A stretch of DNA of 64,000 bases from Sporichthyaceae bacterium (GTDB lineage Bacteria > Actinomycetota > Actinomycetes > Sporichthyales > Sporichthyaceae): positions 1 through 64,000 of the forward strand of contig DATASX010000085.1 in the NCBI GenBank assembly GCA_036269075.1, read 5' to 3'. The notes under the pieces were generated by a model. It saw only the letters and a program-made list of their open reading frames with translations, searched no databases and was not told the DNA's origin. A program made the translations under genes and the position numbers. Within the stretch, counting starts at the first letter, position 1; every line of letters starts with the position of its first letter. This document shows positions 51,493 to 59,215 of this stretch, piece by piece.

Positions 51493-51723
51493 CACCAGAG
51501 CCGTGAAGATCAGGACGATGACCAACGAGGTGCGGTCCCCGGCGGTGCTCGGCACCGCGGCCGCGAGCGCGATGGTTCCGACGATGCCGCCGATCAGCCC
51601 AAGCACGTCCAGCAGCACCCGGGCGTACGGCAGGCCGCGGACTTCGGCCGGCCAGAGGCCACCGACGGCTTTCAGCGCATGCAGCACATCCGGCTCGACC
51701 GGCGAGCGACGTCCGACGATCAT
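51403..51723 (-). CDS. Small membrane protein, overlapping tail
   Basis: A 106-residue protein with two hydrophobic helices (LLDVLGLIGGIVGTIALAAAV and LVIVLIFTALVSVLGVVDLVALL), a charged N-terminus and a basic Pro-rich end. It overlaps the last 90 bases of the convergent MFS gene (opposite strand), an unusually large overlap for real genes. The coding bias supports reality in the non-overlapped part; the C-terminal overlap is less certain. Confidence 0.55.
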   Translation of the reverse strand: MIVGRRSPVEPDVLHALKAVGGLWPAEVRGLPYARVLLDVLGLIGGIVGTIALAAAVPSTAGDRTSLVIVLIFTALVSVLGVVDLVALLRPRRPQPAPAQRLYVVR

Positions 51724-51860
51724 CCCGGTCCCCGATCCTGCAGCCAGTTTTCAGACTTGTCGCTGATATACGCGTCCTACCCGCTTCGGGTTGCGTGTAC
51801 GTTCGGATGATCCGGTAGTCGACCTAGCTCTATCAACCGGTACAGCCCATCGGGAATTAC

Positions 51861-52352
51861 ATGTTGCCTGCCGAGTTGACAGAGCCGGCCGCGGCGATCG
51901 CGGCGCGGTTGAAGTCCCGCGGCCAGACGCTCGCGGTCGCGGAATCCGCGGCCGGTGGACTGATCTCGGCCGCGTTGCTCACGGTCGCCGGGGCCTCGGC
52001 TTACTACCGGGGCGGCTTGGTGATCTACACCGTCGAGGGGGCGAACGAACTGCTGGCCGGTGCGCGGCCGCCGGATGCCGGCACCCGGGGAGCCAGCGAG
52101 CCCTTCGCCCGTTGGCTGGCGGACTCGGCCGCCGCGAAACTGGACGCGGACTGGGGCATCAGCGAGACCGGCGCGTCCGGGCCGGCCGGGAACCCGTACG
52201 GCGACCCGGCCGGCCACGCCTGGGTCGCCGTCCACGGCCCGGACGGCCGAACCGAAGCCCGGAATCTGCTGACCGGGTCGGCCGACCGCGAACGCAACAT
52301 GGAGTTGTTCGCCGCGGCCGGCCTCGCTCTGCTGTTGGAGAACTTGTCCTGA
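51861..52352 (+). CDS. CinA C-terminal domain protein (NMN amidohydrolase-like)
   Basis: A 163-residue stand-alone CinA C-terminal domain. Marks are TLAVAESAAGGLISAALLTVAGASAYYRGGLVIYT and GISETGASGPAGNPYGDPAGHAWVAV. Members hydrolyse nicotinamide mononucleotide to nicotinate mononucleotide in pyridine nucleotide salvage. It is not fused to a competence or MoCF domain. GGGA precedes the ATG. Confidence 0.85.
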   Translation: MLPAELTEPAAAIAARLKSRGQTLAVAESAAGGLISAALLTVAGASAYYRGGLVIYTVEGANELLAGARPPDAGTRGASEPFARWLADSAAAKLDADWGISETGASGPAGNPYGDPAGHAWVAVHGPDGRTEARNLLTGSADRERNMELFAAAGLALLLENLS

Positions 52353-52394
52353 TCCGACGGCATCAGCAGTTGGCGCACTCCCCGCGGGGGGCCG

Positions 52395-52850
52395 TCAGGC
52401 CTCGGCGACCAGGCCTTCCCAGGACCAGCGGGGGATGCGCAGACCGGTCGGCACCTCGTGCGCGCTGCGGTGGTACCGGTACATCGTGGTCGTGGTCGCC
52501 CAGGTGAAGTACTCGTGCAGCACGGTGCGCAGTCGGTCGTCCTCGGCCAGGCCGGTGTCGACGAGCGCCTGATCGAAGCAGGCGCTCGCGCGGGTGTTCA
52601 TCTCCTCGTGGGGGCCGTTGCCACTGTGCATGCGCACGACTGCGGTTTCGTCGCCGTGGGCGGTGCTGTAGGCGGGCGGCCCGCCGAGGGCCTCGGTCCA
52701 GTAGGCAGCCAACCGCTCCGTGTGCTGCGGGTGGTAGCCGTGGCTGAACGCGTGCTCGACGACATCGTCGGCCAGGACCCGGGCATGCCAGGCCGCAGCC
52801 AGTCGGTGCATGCCTTCAGCGCCGCCGGCGGCCTCGTAGACGGTGGTCAT
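52395..52850 (-). CDS. Group II truncated hemoglobin-like protein
   Basis: A 151-residue globin of the truncated (2/2) type: VYEAAGGAEGMHRLAAAWHARVLADDVVEHAFSHG, the aromatic YWTEALGGPP, and a probable proximal His in RMHSGNGPHEEM. Such proteins bind O2 or NO for nitrosative-stress or oxygen-chemistry roles. The ribosome site is weak. A strong terminator separates it from the cold-shock gene upstream. Confidence 0.8.
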   Translation of the reverse strand: MTTVYEAAGGAEGMHRLAAAWHARVLADDVVEHAFSHGYHPQHTERLAAYWTEALGGPPAYSTAHGDETAVVRMHSGNGPHEEMNTRASACFDQALVDTGLAEDDRLRTVLHEYFTWATTTTMYRYHRSAHEVPTGLRIPRWSWEGLVAEA

Positions 52851-52894
52851 GCCATCGGATTTTTCCAGAACCCCGAGGACGCCCGCAGGGCATG

Positions 52895-52934
52895 AAACCG
52901 ACCGGCCCGCCAGTGCAGGAGTCGGGCCGGTCGG
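52895..52934 (-). terminator. Rho-independent-like terminator of cspA
   Basis: CCGACCGGCCCG (52898-52909) and CGGGCCGGTCGG (52923-52934) form a perfect 12-bp stem with a 13-base loop, followed on the minus strand by TTT. It lies 59 bases after the cspA stop. Confidence 0.85.
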
Positions 52935-52992
52935 CTTGAGACTGCCTCGGTGAACCGCGGCGTGGGGCGCGACAGGCGCGTCCGGGCGAGGG

Positions 52993-53196
52993 TCAGACGG
53001 GCCGAACGTGCTCGGCCTGCGGGCCCTTCTGGCCCTGGGTGATGTCGAACTCGACCTTCTGGTTGTCCTCGAGGGACCGGTAGCCGCTGGAGTCGATGGC
53101 GGAGTAGTGGACGAACACGTCCGGACCGCCGCCGTCCTGCGCGATGAACCCGAAGCCCTTCTCGGCGTTGAACCACTTCACGATGCCAGTTGCCAT
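52993..53196 (-). CDS. cspA: Cold-shock protein (CspA family)
   Basis: A 67-residue single cold-shock domain: [15 protein letters not shown] (RNP1) and DVFVHYSAI (RNP2). It binds single-stranded nucleic acid as a chaperone. The ATG at 53196 gives the usual N-terminus; a second ATG three codons upstream has poor spacing. Its leader contains a stem-loop at 53279-53310. A 12-bp terminator follows. Confidence 0.92.
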   Translation of the reverse strand: MATGIVKWFNAEKGFGFIAQDGGGPDVFVHYSAIDSSGYRSLEDNQKVEFDITQGQKGPQAEHVRPV

Positions 53197-53524
53197 GCTC
53201 GTCATGCCTTTCGTACCTGTCGGCGGCCGCCCACGCGACCTCGGTCGCAACTTCATCCTCGGGGGCCCGGAGACACGGAGACGCCCGGCGGGCGTTGTCC
53301 GCGGGCGTCTGCGAAAACAGAGTACGAGGAACTACTGGGCTGCAACCTGCCGAAGAGGCTAGCACGCCGGCGGCCGGATGGCACCGACCCACCCGCGCCC
53401 GGTGATGTCGCGGACTTAGGCACGAGCGCGGTTCACCCGTCAGGGGTGACGGGGCGCCGCCGGCAGCTGCCTGGCGTGCGTCAGGGGGATCCAGCAGGTG
53501 ACCGCAGGCACGGATCCTTCGGGT
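53197..53524. other. Leader/intergenic region with two inverted repeats
   Basis: Upstream of cspA, AGACGCCCG (53279-53287) and CGGGCGTCT (53302-53310) can pair in the mRNA leader about 85-115 bases before the start, which may be a temperature-responsive structure. CCCGTCA (53436-53442) and TGACGGG (53447-53453) form a tight hairpin 72 bases after the secreted gene's stop, a likely terminator. Confidence 0.5.
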
Positions 53525-53809
53525 TCAGTAGCGCGGGCCGTATCCGTAGCCGTAGTAGTCGCCCGGGTAGGCGTGCTCCTCGTAGTGGTCACCCCAGTTG
53601 TGGCTCGGCGGGCAGACGTACGGGTCCATGGCCATCTCGGAGTCCGGATCGTTGTTGCAGTTCTCGTGCCAGTGGTGATGCCCTTGCCAGGTGCCCATCG
53701 TGGCGGAGGCGGTCGCGGCCTGGGCCGCGCCGGCGCAGGCGCCGGCAAGGGTGGGCCCGGCGATCAGCACCGCCACCACCGACAACCGCCGTGCAAGTCG
53801 GGTGTGCAT
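53525..53809 (-). CDS. Small secreted His/Tyr-rich protein, paralogue of 46647
   Basis: A 94-residue secreted protein: signal MHTRLARRLSVVAVLIAGPTL (cleavage near GAAQAATA), then HHHWHENCNNDPDSE, YVCPPSHN and a GDHYEE and tyrosine-rich tail. ATG 53809 follows GGAGG. The central block NCNNDPDSE, AMD, VCPPSHN, GDHY and YPGDY is shared with the protein at 46647-46946. Two cysteines are conserved. Likely metal-binding or protein-binding surface protein; unknown family. Confidence 0.75.
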   Translation of the reverse strand: MHTRLARRLSVVAVLIAGPTLAGACAGAAQAATASATMGTWQGHHHWHENCNNDPDSEMAMDPYVCPPSHNWGDHYEEHAYPGDYYGYGYGPRY

Positions 53810-53979
53810 GAGTCCTCCTGACGTTCGTGCCGGGACGGTCGGTGCTTCCTGCTCCGAGCCCACGGGCGCTTTCATTGAACACGTCGGGAAGCGGTTCGGA
53901 TTCGGCCTGCCGGGTGAACCGTCCGGCGGTGGGCGAGGTGCGAGGATCGGCCCAGATGGAATGACCGGGAGGCTGCGAC

Positions 53980-54429
53980 ATGTTCTTGCGGAACAACAAG
54001 GTGGCCGAGGTCGGGGCCTGGGTCCTGGAACACGGCCACCGGACATTGCTGGCAGCGACCGGTGGGCGGTTCCCGAAACGACTGGGCCGCATGCAGACCC
54101 TCGAACTGCACACGACCGGCCGGCGATCGGGCAAGCGCCACTCGACGATGCTTACCGCGCCGATCGCCGAACCCGGCCGGGTCGTGGTGGTGGCCTCCAA
54201 GGGCGGCCACGACCGGCATCCGGACTGGTACCTGAACCTGGCGGCGCAACCCGCGGTCGAGATAACGATCGCCGGCAGCACAAGGAAGGCCAGGGCGCGC
54301 ACGGCCGACCCGCAGGAGAAGGCCGAACTGTGGCCGCGGATCGTGCAGGTCTACCGGGGCTACGCGCAGTACCAGACTTTCACGGACCGCGACATCCCCG
54401 TCGTGGTGTGCGAGTTCGACAACAACTGA
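53980..54429 (+). CDS. Deazaflavin (F420)-dependent nitroreductase family protein
   Basis: A 149-residue DDN-like split-barrel protein. Marks are LELHTTGRRSGKRHSTMLTAPIAEPGRVVVVASKGGHDRHPDWYLNLAAQPAVEITI, as in M. tuberculosis Ddn/FDOR-A proteins that use F420 to reduce quinones, nitroimidazoles or fatty acids. ATG follows GGGAGG. Convergent with a secreted hypothetical gene. Confidence 0.88.
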   Translation: MFLRNNKVAEVGAWVLEHGHRTLLAATGGRFPKRLGRMQTLELHTTGRRSGKRHSTMLTAPIAEPGRVVVVASKGGHDRHPDWYLNLAAQPAVEITIAGSTRKARARTADPQEKAELWPRIVQVYRGYAQYQTFTDRDIPVVVCEFDNN

Positions 54430-54440
54430 CGCGTCCTCAG
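54426..54440. repeat. Dispersed palindrome, right arm changed (CTGAC-N5-CTCAG)
   Basis: CTGAC, gcgtc, CTCAG: one base differs in the right arm. The left arm has the TGA stop of the F420 gene. Confidence 0.45.
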
Positions 54441-54468
54441 GATATTGGCCGGCGGCTGGTCGGTCGGG

Positions 54469-55029
54469 TCAGTCGAACCGGAGCGAATTCAGGAAGTCCA
54501 GGTATGCGGCCGGCGGGACGGGAATGTTGTTGCCCTTCTTGAGGTACTCGAGGAAGTACACGGCCGAGCCGACGTAGACGGCTCTGGCGAACACCGTGAC
54601 CTTCACGGAGTCCGACGTCGCGTCGGGGACGCGGAAGTCGACTGCCTGATGCCCCTGGTAGATGGTGGCCCGCACGTCGTGGGCCGTGCCGGCGAGGTTT
54701 GCCGCGGCACCGCTCGCGGTCGCGTTCGGGTCGATCGTCCTGCCCGCCAGCGCGGGTGTGGTGGTGGTGCTGAGGCTGTAGCCGTCCGTCCCGCCGGCGC
54801 AGACGTAGTCGTCCAAGGTCAGCGGACCCTTCGGTGTGTTCACCGTCTGGCTGATCTTCTTCGGGGTGCACGGCAGGCCGATGCGCAGACCCGGGGCCGT
54901 GAAGGTCCGCAGTGGCTTGCCGGCGACGTCGGGCGCGTCGCCGCCGCGAGCGAGCAGGCCCGCAAGCAGCGCGACCAGGCCGGCGAGGCAGGCGACCACG
55001 GCTACCCGACCGGGCCTGCTGCTCGGCAT
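54469..55029 (-). CDS. Membrane-anchored hypothetical protein
   Basis: A 186-residue protein with an N-terminal basic head and one hydrophobic helix (VAVVACLAGLVALLAGLLARGG), then an about 140-residue extracellular domain with two cysteines and several strands (LRIGLPCTPKKISQ; LTLDDYVCAGGTDG; VYFLEYLKKGNN). ATG 55029 is preferred over 55047. No family recognised. It is convergent with the F420 gene. Confidence 0.65.
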   Translation of the reverse strand: MPSSRPGRVAVVACLAGLVALLAGLLARGGDAPDVAGKPLRTFTAPGLRIGLPCTPKKISQTVNTPKGPLTLDDYVCAGGTDGYSLSTTTTPALAGRTIDPNATASGAAANLAGTAHDVRATIYQGHQAVDFRVPDATSDSVKVTVFARAVYVGSAVYFLEYLKKGNNIPVPPAAYLDFLNSLRFD

Positions 55030-55141
55030 GAACTGGAGCCTGCGCAACGCCCACCCCTCATCTCCCGCCGCCGGACCGGCCGGGGTGCTGCCGCGACCGT
55101 ACTGCAGATCTACGAGCGCTACCGACGTGGCGCAGCAGGAT

Positions 55142-55156
55142 CTGACGTCGGGTCAG
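55142..55156. repeat. Dispersed palindrome CTGAC-N5-GTCAG
   Basis: CTGAC, gtcgg, GTCAG: perfect arms, 113 bases upstream of the anchored protein's start in the divergent intergenic region. Confidence 0.6.
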
Positions 55157-55439
55157 GAAGCGGTCCGTCGTCCGGCGCGGCCGGCCAGGCGCAGAACGGT
55201 GCCGTTGATGCGACGGCAGAGCGGGCCGAGGATCACGACCGAACGGCTCGGGCCCGACCCGTCCGGTGTGCCGGGCGCCGACTGCATACCGGCCTGCCTT
55301 CCCGTGCCACCAGGGGTTGCGCCCGATCTCTGCCCTGACCGTACTTGCTCGTCCGGTCGATTGAGGGACGGGTCGGACGAACGGTTGATCTTCCGCGCAT
55401 CCGGCGTGAACCCGACTCGGGCTGCCTAACCTCACATGC

Positions 55440-55718
55440 ATGACCGATCGCAGCCCTGTCGTCGCCGAGACCACGATCCGGTGCGCCATCGACTTCGAGG
55501 AGTCCATCTCCGTCTCGGTCATGACCGACGAGGTAGGCCGGGCGAGCATCGTCATCGAGGCCGTGCAGGAGAGCGCCTTCCGTCCGGCGGATGCCTTCGC
55601 TCTGCTCGAGAGCGGTTGCAACGTGGCCCGACTCGTCGTCGACGCCGAGACCGCCAAGGCAATCGCCAAGGCGATCGAGGCGGCCGTCGTCACGTACTCG
55701 GCTCGCACCGCCACCTGA
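55440..55718 (+). CDS. Hypothetical protein
   Basis: A 92-residue acidic protein, mostly beta then helix: TIRCAIDFEESISVSVMTDEVGRASIVIEAV, then LLESGCNVARLVVDAETAKAIAKAIEAAV. It is well coding and soluble. ATG is immediately after another ATG (55436, other frame). No strong ribosome site, perhaps leaderless. It is not a recognised family. The dispersed palindrome follows at 55732. Confidence 0.6.
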   Translation: MTDRSPVVAETTIRCAIDFEESISVSVMTDEVGRASIVIEAVQESAFRPADAFALLESGCNVARLVVDAETAKAIAKAIEAAVVTYSARTAT

Positions 55719-55731
55719 GCCACCCGCACAT

Positions 55732-55746
55732 CTGACGATCAGTCAG
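55732..55746. repeat. Dispersed palindrome CTGAC-N5-GTCAG
   Basis: CTGAC, gatca, GTCAG: perfect arms between the convergent 55440 and lsr2 genes, 16 bases before the lsr2 stop. Confidence 0.6.
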
Positions 55747-55762
55747 TCGCTGCGGGCCTCGG

Positions 55763-56080
55763 TCAGCGTCCCGAGGCGTGGTACTGCTCAACGATCCCGA
55801 TCGGGATGCGTCCGCGTTCGTTCACGTCCAAGCCGTGCGTCCTGGCCCAGGCGCGGATCGCCGCGCTCTGTTCCCGGTCGACCTTCGCGGTGCCTTTCGC
55901 GCGCCCGCCGATGCGCCGTGCGGCAGCGGTGTAGCGGGCTAGGGTTTTGCGGAGTCTCTCGGCGTTGCGCTCCGAGACATCGATCTCGTACTGCACCCCG
56001 TCGAGGCCGAAGGCGACAGTCTCGGCCGCCGGGCTGCCGTCGACGTCGTCGTGGATCTGCGTGATCGTCCTGGTGGCCAT
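55763..56080 (-). CDS. lsr2: Lsr2 nucleoid-associated protein
   Basis: A 105-residue H-NS-like xenogeneic silencer. The N-terminal dimer domain is MATRTITQIHDDVDGSPAAETVAFGLDG and the DNA-binding domain is IRAWARTHGLDVNERGRIPIGIVEQYHA with the RGR AT-hook-like minor-groove motif. ATG 56080 is typical. Lsr2 represses horizontally acquired AT-rich DNA. It may silence the lower-GC parts of this region, including 46550-46610; this is inference. Convergent with the 55440 gene. Confidence 0.93.
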   Translation of the reverse strand: MATRTITQIHDDVDGSPAAETVAFGLDGVQYEIDVSERNAERLRKTLARYTAAARRIGGRAKGTAKVDREQSAAIRAWARTHGLDVNERGRIPIGIVEQYHASGR

Positions 56081-56241
56081 GGCCCCAGTCTCCTCCCGCC
56101 GCGCGCCGTTCGCCCTTCGCCGCGCGGCGATTGCGGCAGCACCTGCGCGGGGTGCTCGGCGCGCCTTCGGTCCACCCGAACCCTCCGGCCGGGATGATTC
56201 GCCCGACTGGGCGATGGAGCCCGCGGGAAGGCGGAGCCTCG

Positions 56242-57135
56242 ATGAAGTCCACCCGGAGCCGAGCGGCCGACTCACCTCTGTTGCGAAGCGGAGCCGCCCT
56301 GGTGCTTGCAATCGGCGCGACCGCGACCGGTGCGGCCGCCATGGCCGCAACCCACGCAGCCGAACCCGGCACGCCCGCGGCACTCACCAACACGTGCTCC
56401 CCACCGCCGCCGCCGGCTCCGCGCAACTCCGAACCGCCCAGCGAGCCGGGCGTCAGGCAGCAGATGCGGCTGGCCTCCGTCGCGGTGCGCGGTGCCGATC
56501 CGGCGCAGGATTGTCACCACGGTCCGGGCCCGGCCAGCGGGGACCCGAACCAGAACACCGACCCGCAGTACTCCGACCTGTTCGGCCCGGCGTCCGACAC
56601 CACTCGTTGCTCCAGTACGTGCCATGTGAGCGTCGACCTGTCCGACGCACTGTTCGACCTGACGGCCAGCTCGCAGGGCGGTGGGGCCTCGGCGGTGGAG
56701 GCGGACACCGGCGGGGCCCCGGTGCTGTTCGCCACGCGCGACGGGGGCGGCGATCGGCCGGCCTGCCCCGGCTACCGCAGCACCTTCGTGAACTGGGCCC
56801 AGTTCGGCTTCACCGACCCGTCCGCGGGCCGTCGTTTCCGCAAGACCGCGACCTTCACGCTGCGTCGCGCGGCCTCCCGCGCCGACGCGACGGCCACGGC
56901 GGCGGCTCAGCAGGTCTGCCTGGAAGCGCCGTACCGGTTCGACACCAGACCCGGGTTCGCCCTCGGCGGAAGCGGCGGGGTCTTCGACGGCGTGCTTCCG
57001 GACTGCGCCGGCGCGGCCGTGCGCGGGCCGTGTGTGGTGTCACGTTCGGTCGTCCAGGACAACGGCGGGCGATGGCACACGCGGGTCGTCTTCGCGATGC
57101 CCCCCAACGCGAAGGACCCGAAGGCGTTGGGCTGA
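56242..57135 (+). CDS. Secreted protein of unknown function
   Basis: A 297-residue secreted protein: signal (MKSTRSRAADSPLLRSGAALVLAIG, cleaved near AATHAAEP), a short Pro/Ser linker, then a domain with about seven cysteines and segments DPAQDCHHG, TTRCSSTCHVSVDLSDA and GPCVVSRSVVQDNGG. Probable disulfide-rich extracellular domain. ATG 56242 follows GGCGGAG. No family recognised. Confidence 0.7.
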   Translation: MKSTRSRAADSPLLRSGAALVLAIGATATGAAAMAATHAAEPGTPAALTNTCSPPPPPAPRNSEPPSEPGVRQQMRLASVAVRGADPAQDCHHGPGPASGDPNQNTDPQYSDLFGPASDTTRCSSTCHVSVDLSDALFDLTASSQGGGASAVEADTGGAPVLFATRDGGGDRPACPGYRSTFVNWAQFGFTDPSAGRRFRKTATFTLRRAASRADATATAAAQQVCLEAPYRFDTRPGFALGGSGGVFDGVLPDCAGAAVRGPCVVSRSVVQDNGGRWHTRVVFAMPPNAKDPKALG

Positions 57136-57212
57136 CCGCACCTTCACCAGGACCTCGCCGGGCCCGGGCACCGGGACCGGAGCCTGCTCGAACACCAGTT
57201 GCTCCGGCCCAC

Positions 57213-57230
57213 CGCGGGCGTGCGCCCGCG
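57213..57230. terminator. GC hairpin between convergent genes
   Basis: CGCGGGCG and CGCCCGCG are 8-bp arms with only TG between, giving a tight hairpin in practice with fewer pairs. It lies 78 bases after one stop and 27 bases before the other. Confidence 0.5.
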
Positions 57231-57256
57231 ACGCCTACCTCGTCGAGCCGCCCACG

Positions 57257-59215
57257 TCAGCCTGCCCGGCGGGTGCCGCGGTTGCGGCGGCGTAGGTAGT
57301 CGCTGACCACGTAGTCGCCGAGCCGTGCGGGATCCGGTGCGAACACCTGGCCGCCGTTGCGGCGGGCGACCTCGTCGCAGAACTCGGCCAGCCGCGGGTC
57401 GGGGTCCAAGGAGAACACCGACAGCCGCGCCCTGCGCCGGGTCATCGCGTCGACCTGCGCGTAGGTCAGGGTCAGTGTCTCCCGGGAGGGTGGCCAGTCG
57501 AACCACACCCCACCGTCGCGCATCAGGTGCGCGGTGGGCTCCCCGTCGGTGACGATCAGCACGATCCGCTCGGTGCCAGGGTGCCGGTCGAGGAACTTGC
57601 CCGCCAGCAGCAGCGCGTGCTGCAGGTTGGTGCCCTGCACGTAGTCCGGCTCCAGGGTGGCCAGGTCGGTCGGGGTGATCTCGACGGCGTGCCGGGAGAA
57701 GGCGACCAGTTGCACCGCGTCGGCCGGGTACATGCCGGTGATGAGTGCGTGCAACGCCAACGCCGTGGTCTTCGCGGGCACCCAGGTCTCGCGCAGCGCC
57801 ATCGAGTACGAGCAGTCGAGGAGTACGGAGACCGCGGCGCGGCCGCGGCGTTCGGTCTCGGTCACCTCGAAGTCGGTCACGTCCAACGTGATGCCGTCCT
57901 CGGTCGCGCCCCCGCGCCGGATTGCATTGGTCAGCGTGCGGACGACGTCCAGTGGTTGCGCGTCGCCGAACTGCCAGGCCCGGCTGGCCCCGGTCGTCTC
58001 GCCGGCGGCACCCGCGGAGTGGATGTCGTGGCCGCCGGGCCGCTGCGCGGACAGTGAGGCGAACACCCGCCGCAGCGCGGTCTGCCCGATGCGCCGGATG
58101 GCCTTCGGCGTCAGTTCCAGCCGCCCGCCGACGCGGTCGATCCAGCCCTGTTCGGTCAGCTCCCGCTGGATGCGGCGCAACGCGTCCAGGTCGTCCAGCG
58201 CGCCCCGGCCCAGCGCCCGGCGCACCGCTTCGTCGTCGACGTCGGTCAGGTCCGCGCCGGGGTACTCCTGCCCGAGCGTCGAGGCGAGCTCCTCCAGGTC
58301 GGCCAGTTCCTGCAGCGCGGTGGTGGCATCGCCCAGTCCCAACGGCTCCGAGCCGGAAAGCCGCGATCCCTCGTCCCAGTCCAGGTCCGGTCGCCGGGTG
58401 CGCAGGGCATCGGTCAGCCGGCTCATCTCCGCGGCCACGCCCAAGTCGTCGAACACCCCGGCGGCGAGCTGCGCCAGTTCGGCCCGCTGCTCCGGCGTGA
58501 GGGAATCCATCAGCCGCTGCGCCGCGGCCATGCGTCGGGCCAACGAGTCGACGAGCTCTGCCAGGTTCGCCGGGTTGTCCGGGAAGAAGTCGCCGTACTT
58601 CCCCATGAACTCGTCGAACTGATCCTGCGTCAGTTCCCCGCGGTCGTCGGCGGCGAGCATCTCATTGAGGTCGGCCAGCATGTTCTTCACCCGGGCCAGG
58701 TCCTCCGGGGTGGCCTGACCGAGGGCCTGCTTCATGCCTGCGAACCGGCTGTCCAGCACCTCGCGGCGCAGCAGGTCGCGGATCGACTCGTACGTCGCGG
58801 CGGCCTCGGGGGACTGCCAGTCGTACTCGCGCAGGTCCGCCACCGCGCGCGCGGTCTCCGCCGGCACCTCGTCCAACCGGGCCTCGCGGAACCGGGCGTC
58901 ATCGCTCGGGTTGGGGAACAGCGCCGCGCGCTCCTGCCCGATCGCGGTGTCCAACAGTCGGCGGACCTCCTCCAGTGTGCCGTCCGCCCGGCCCCGCTTG
59001 CGCAGCTGCTTGGCCCGGCGCAACGCCTGCCGGCGCAGGTCGTTCAGCCCGCGCCGGCCCTCCGTGCCGCGGTGCAGCAGATCGCGCAGCGCGTCGCCGG
59101 GACGGTCCCCGCGCAGTACTCCGTCGCCCAGGGCGTCCAGCGCATGCCGGACGTCGTAGGGCGCGGCCAGCGGATCCGGGCCGTCGTCGAAGGCCCCGTA
59201 CCGATACCGACTCAT
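57257..59215 (-). CDS. VWA-domain protein, MoxR partner
   Basis: A 652-residue protein. The N-terminal two-thirds is helical and charged; the C-terminal VWA domain has the MIDAS motif DCSYS, with TNLQ and VTDGEPTAH. It overlaps the AAA+ gene by four bases (ATGA), so the pair is coupled. In M. tuberculosis, Rv0958-Rv0959 form such a pair of a Mg-chelatase-like ATPase and a VWA protein. These pairs often act as chaperone-like assembly machines. ATG 59215. Confidence 0.88.
   Translation of the reverse strand: MSRYRYGAFDDGPDPLAAPYDVRHALDALGDGVLRGDRPGDALRDLLHRGTEGRRGLNDLRRQALRRAKQLRKRGRADGTLEEVRRLLDTAIGQERAALFPNPSDDARFREARLDEVPAETARAVADLREYDWQSPEAAATYESIRDLLRREVLDSRFAGMKQALGQATPEDLARVKNMLADLNEMLAADDRGELTQDQFDEFMGKYGDFFPDNPANLAELVDSLARRMAAAQRLMDSLTPEQRAELAQLAAGVFDDLGVAAEMSRLTDALRTRRPDLDWDEGSRLSGSEPLGLGDATTALQELADLEELASTLGQEYPGADLTDVDDEAVRRALGRGALDDLDALRRIQRELTEQGWIDRVGGRLELTPKAIRRIGQTALRRVFASLSAQRPGGHDIHSAGAAGETTGASRAWQFGDAQPLDVVRTLTNAIRRGGATEDGITLDVTDFEVTETERRGRAAVSVLLDCSYSMALRETWVPAKTTALALHALITGMYPADAVQLVAFSRHAVEITPTDLATLEPDYVQGTNLQHALLLAGKFLDRHPGTERIVLIVTDGEPTAHLMRDGGVWFDWPPSRETLTLTYAQVDAMTRRRARLSVFSLDPDPRLAEFCDEVARRNGGQVFAPDPARLGDYVVSDYLRRRNRGTRRAG

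Noticed and set aside
55058-55729. Minus-strand frame opposite the 92-residue hypothetical gene
   Set aside because: Ser/Ala/Thr-rich shadow that also crosses an intergenic palindrome; the plus-strand frame has better coding character.
58619-58633. CTGAT-N5-GTCAG near match to the dispersed palindrome
   Set aside because: One arm base differs and it lies inside the VWA gene, where such a match is expected by chance more easily; not counted.
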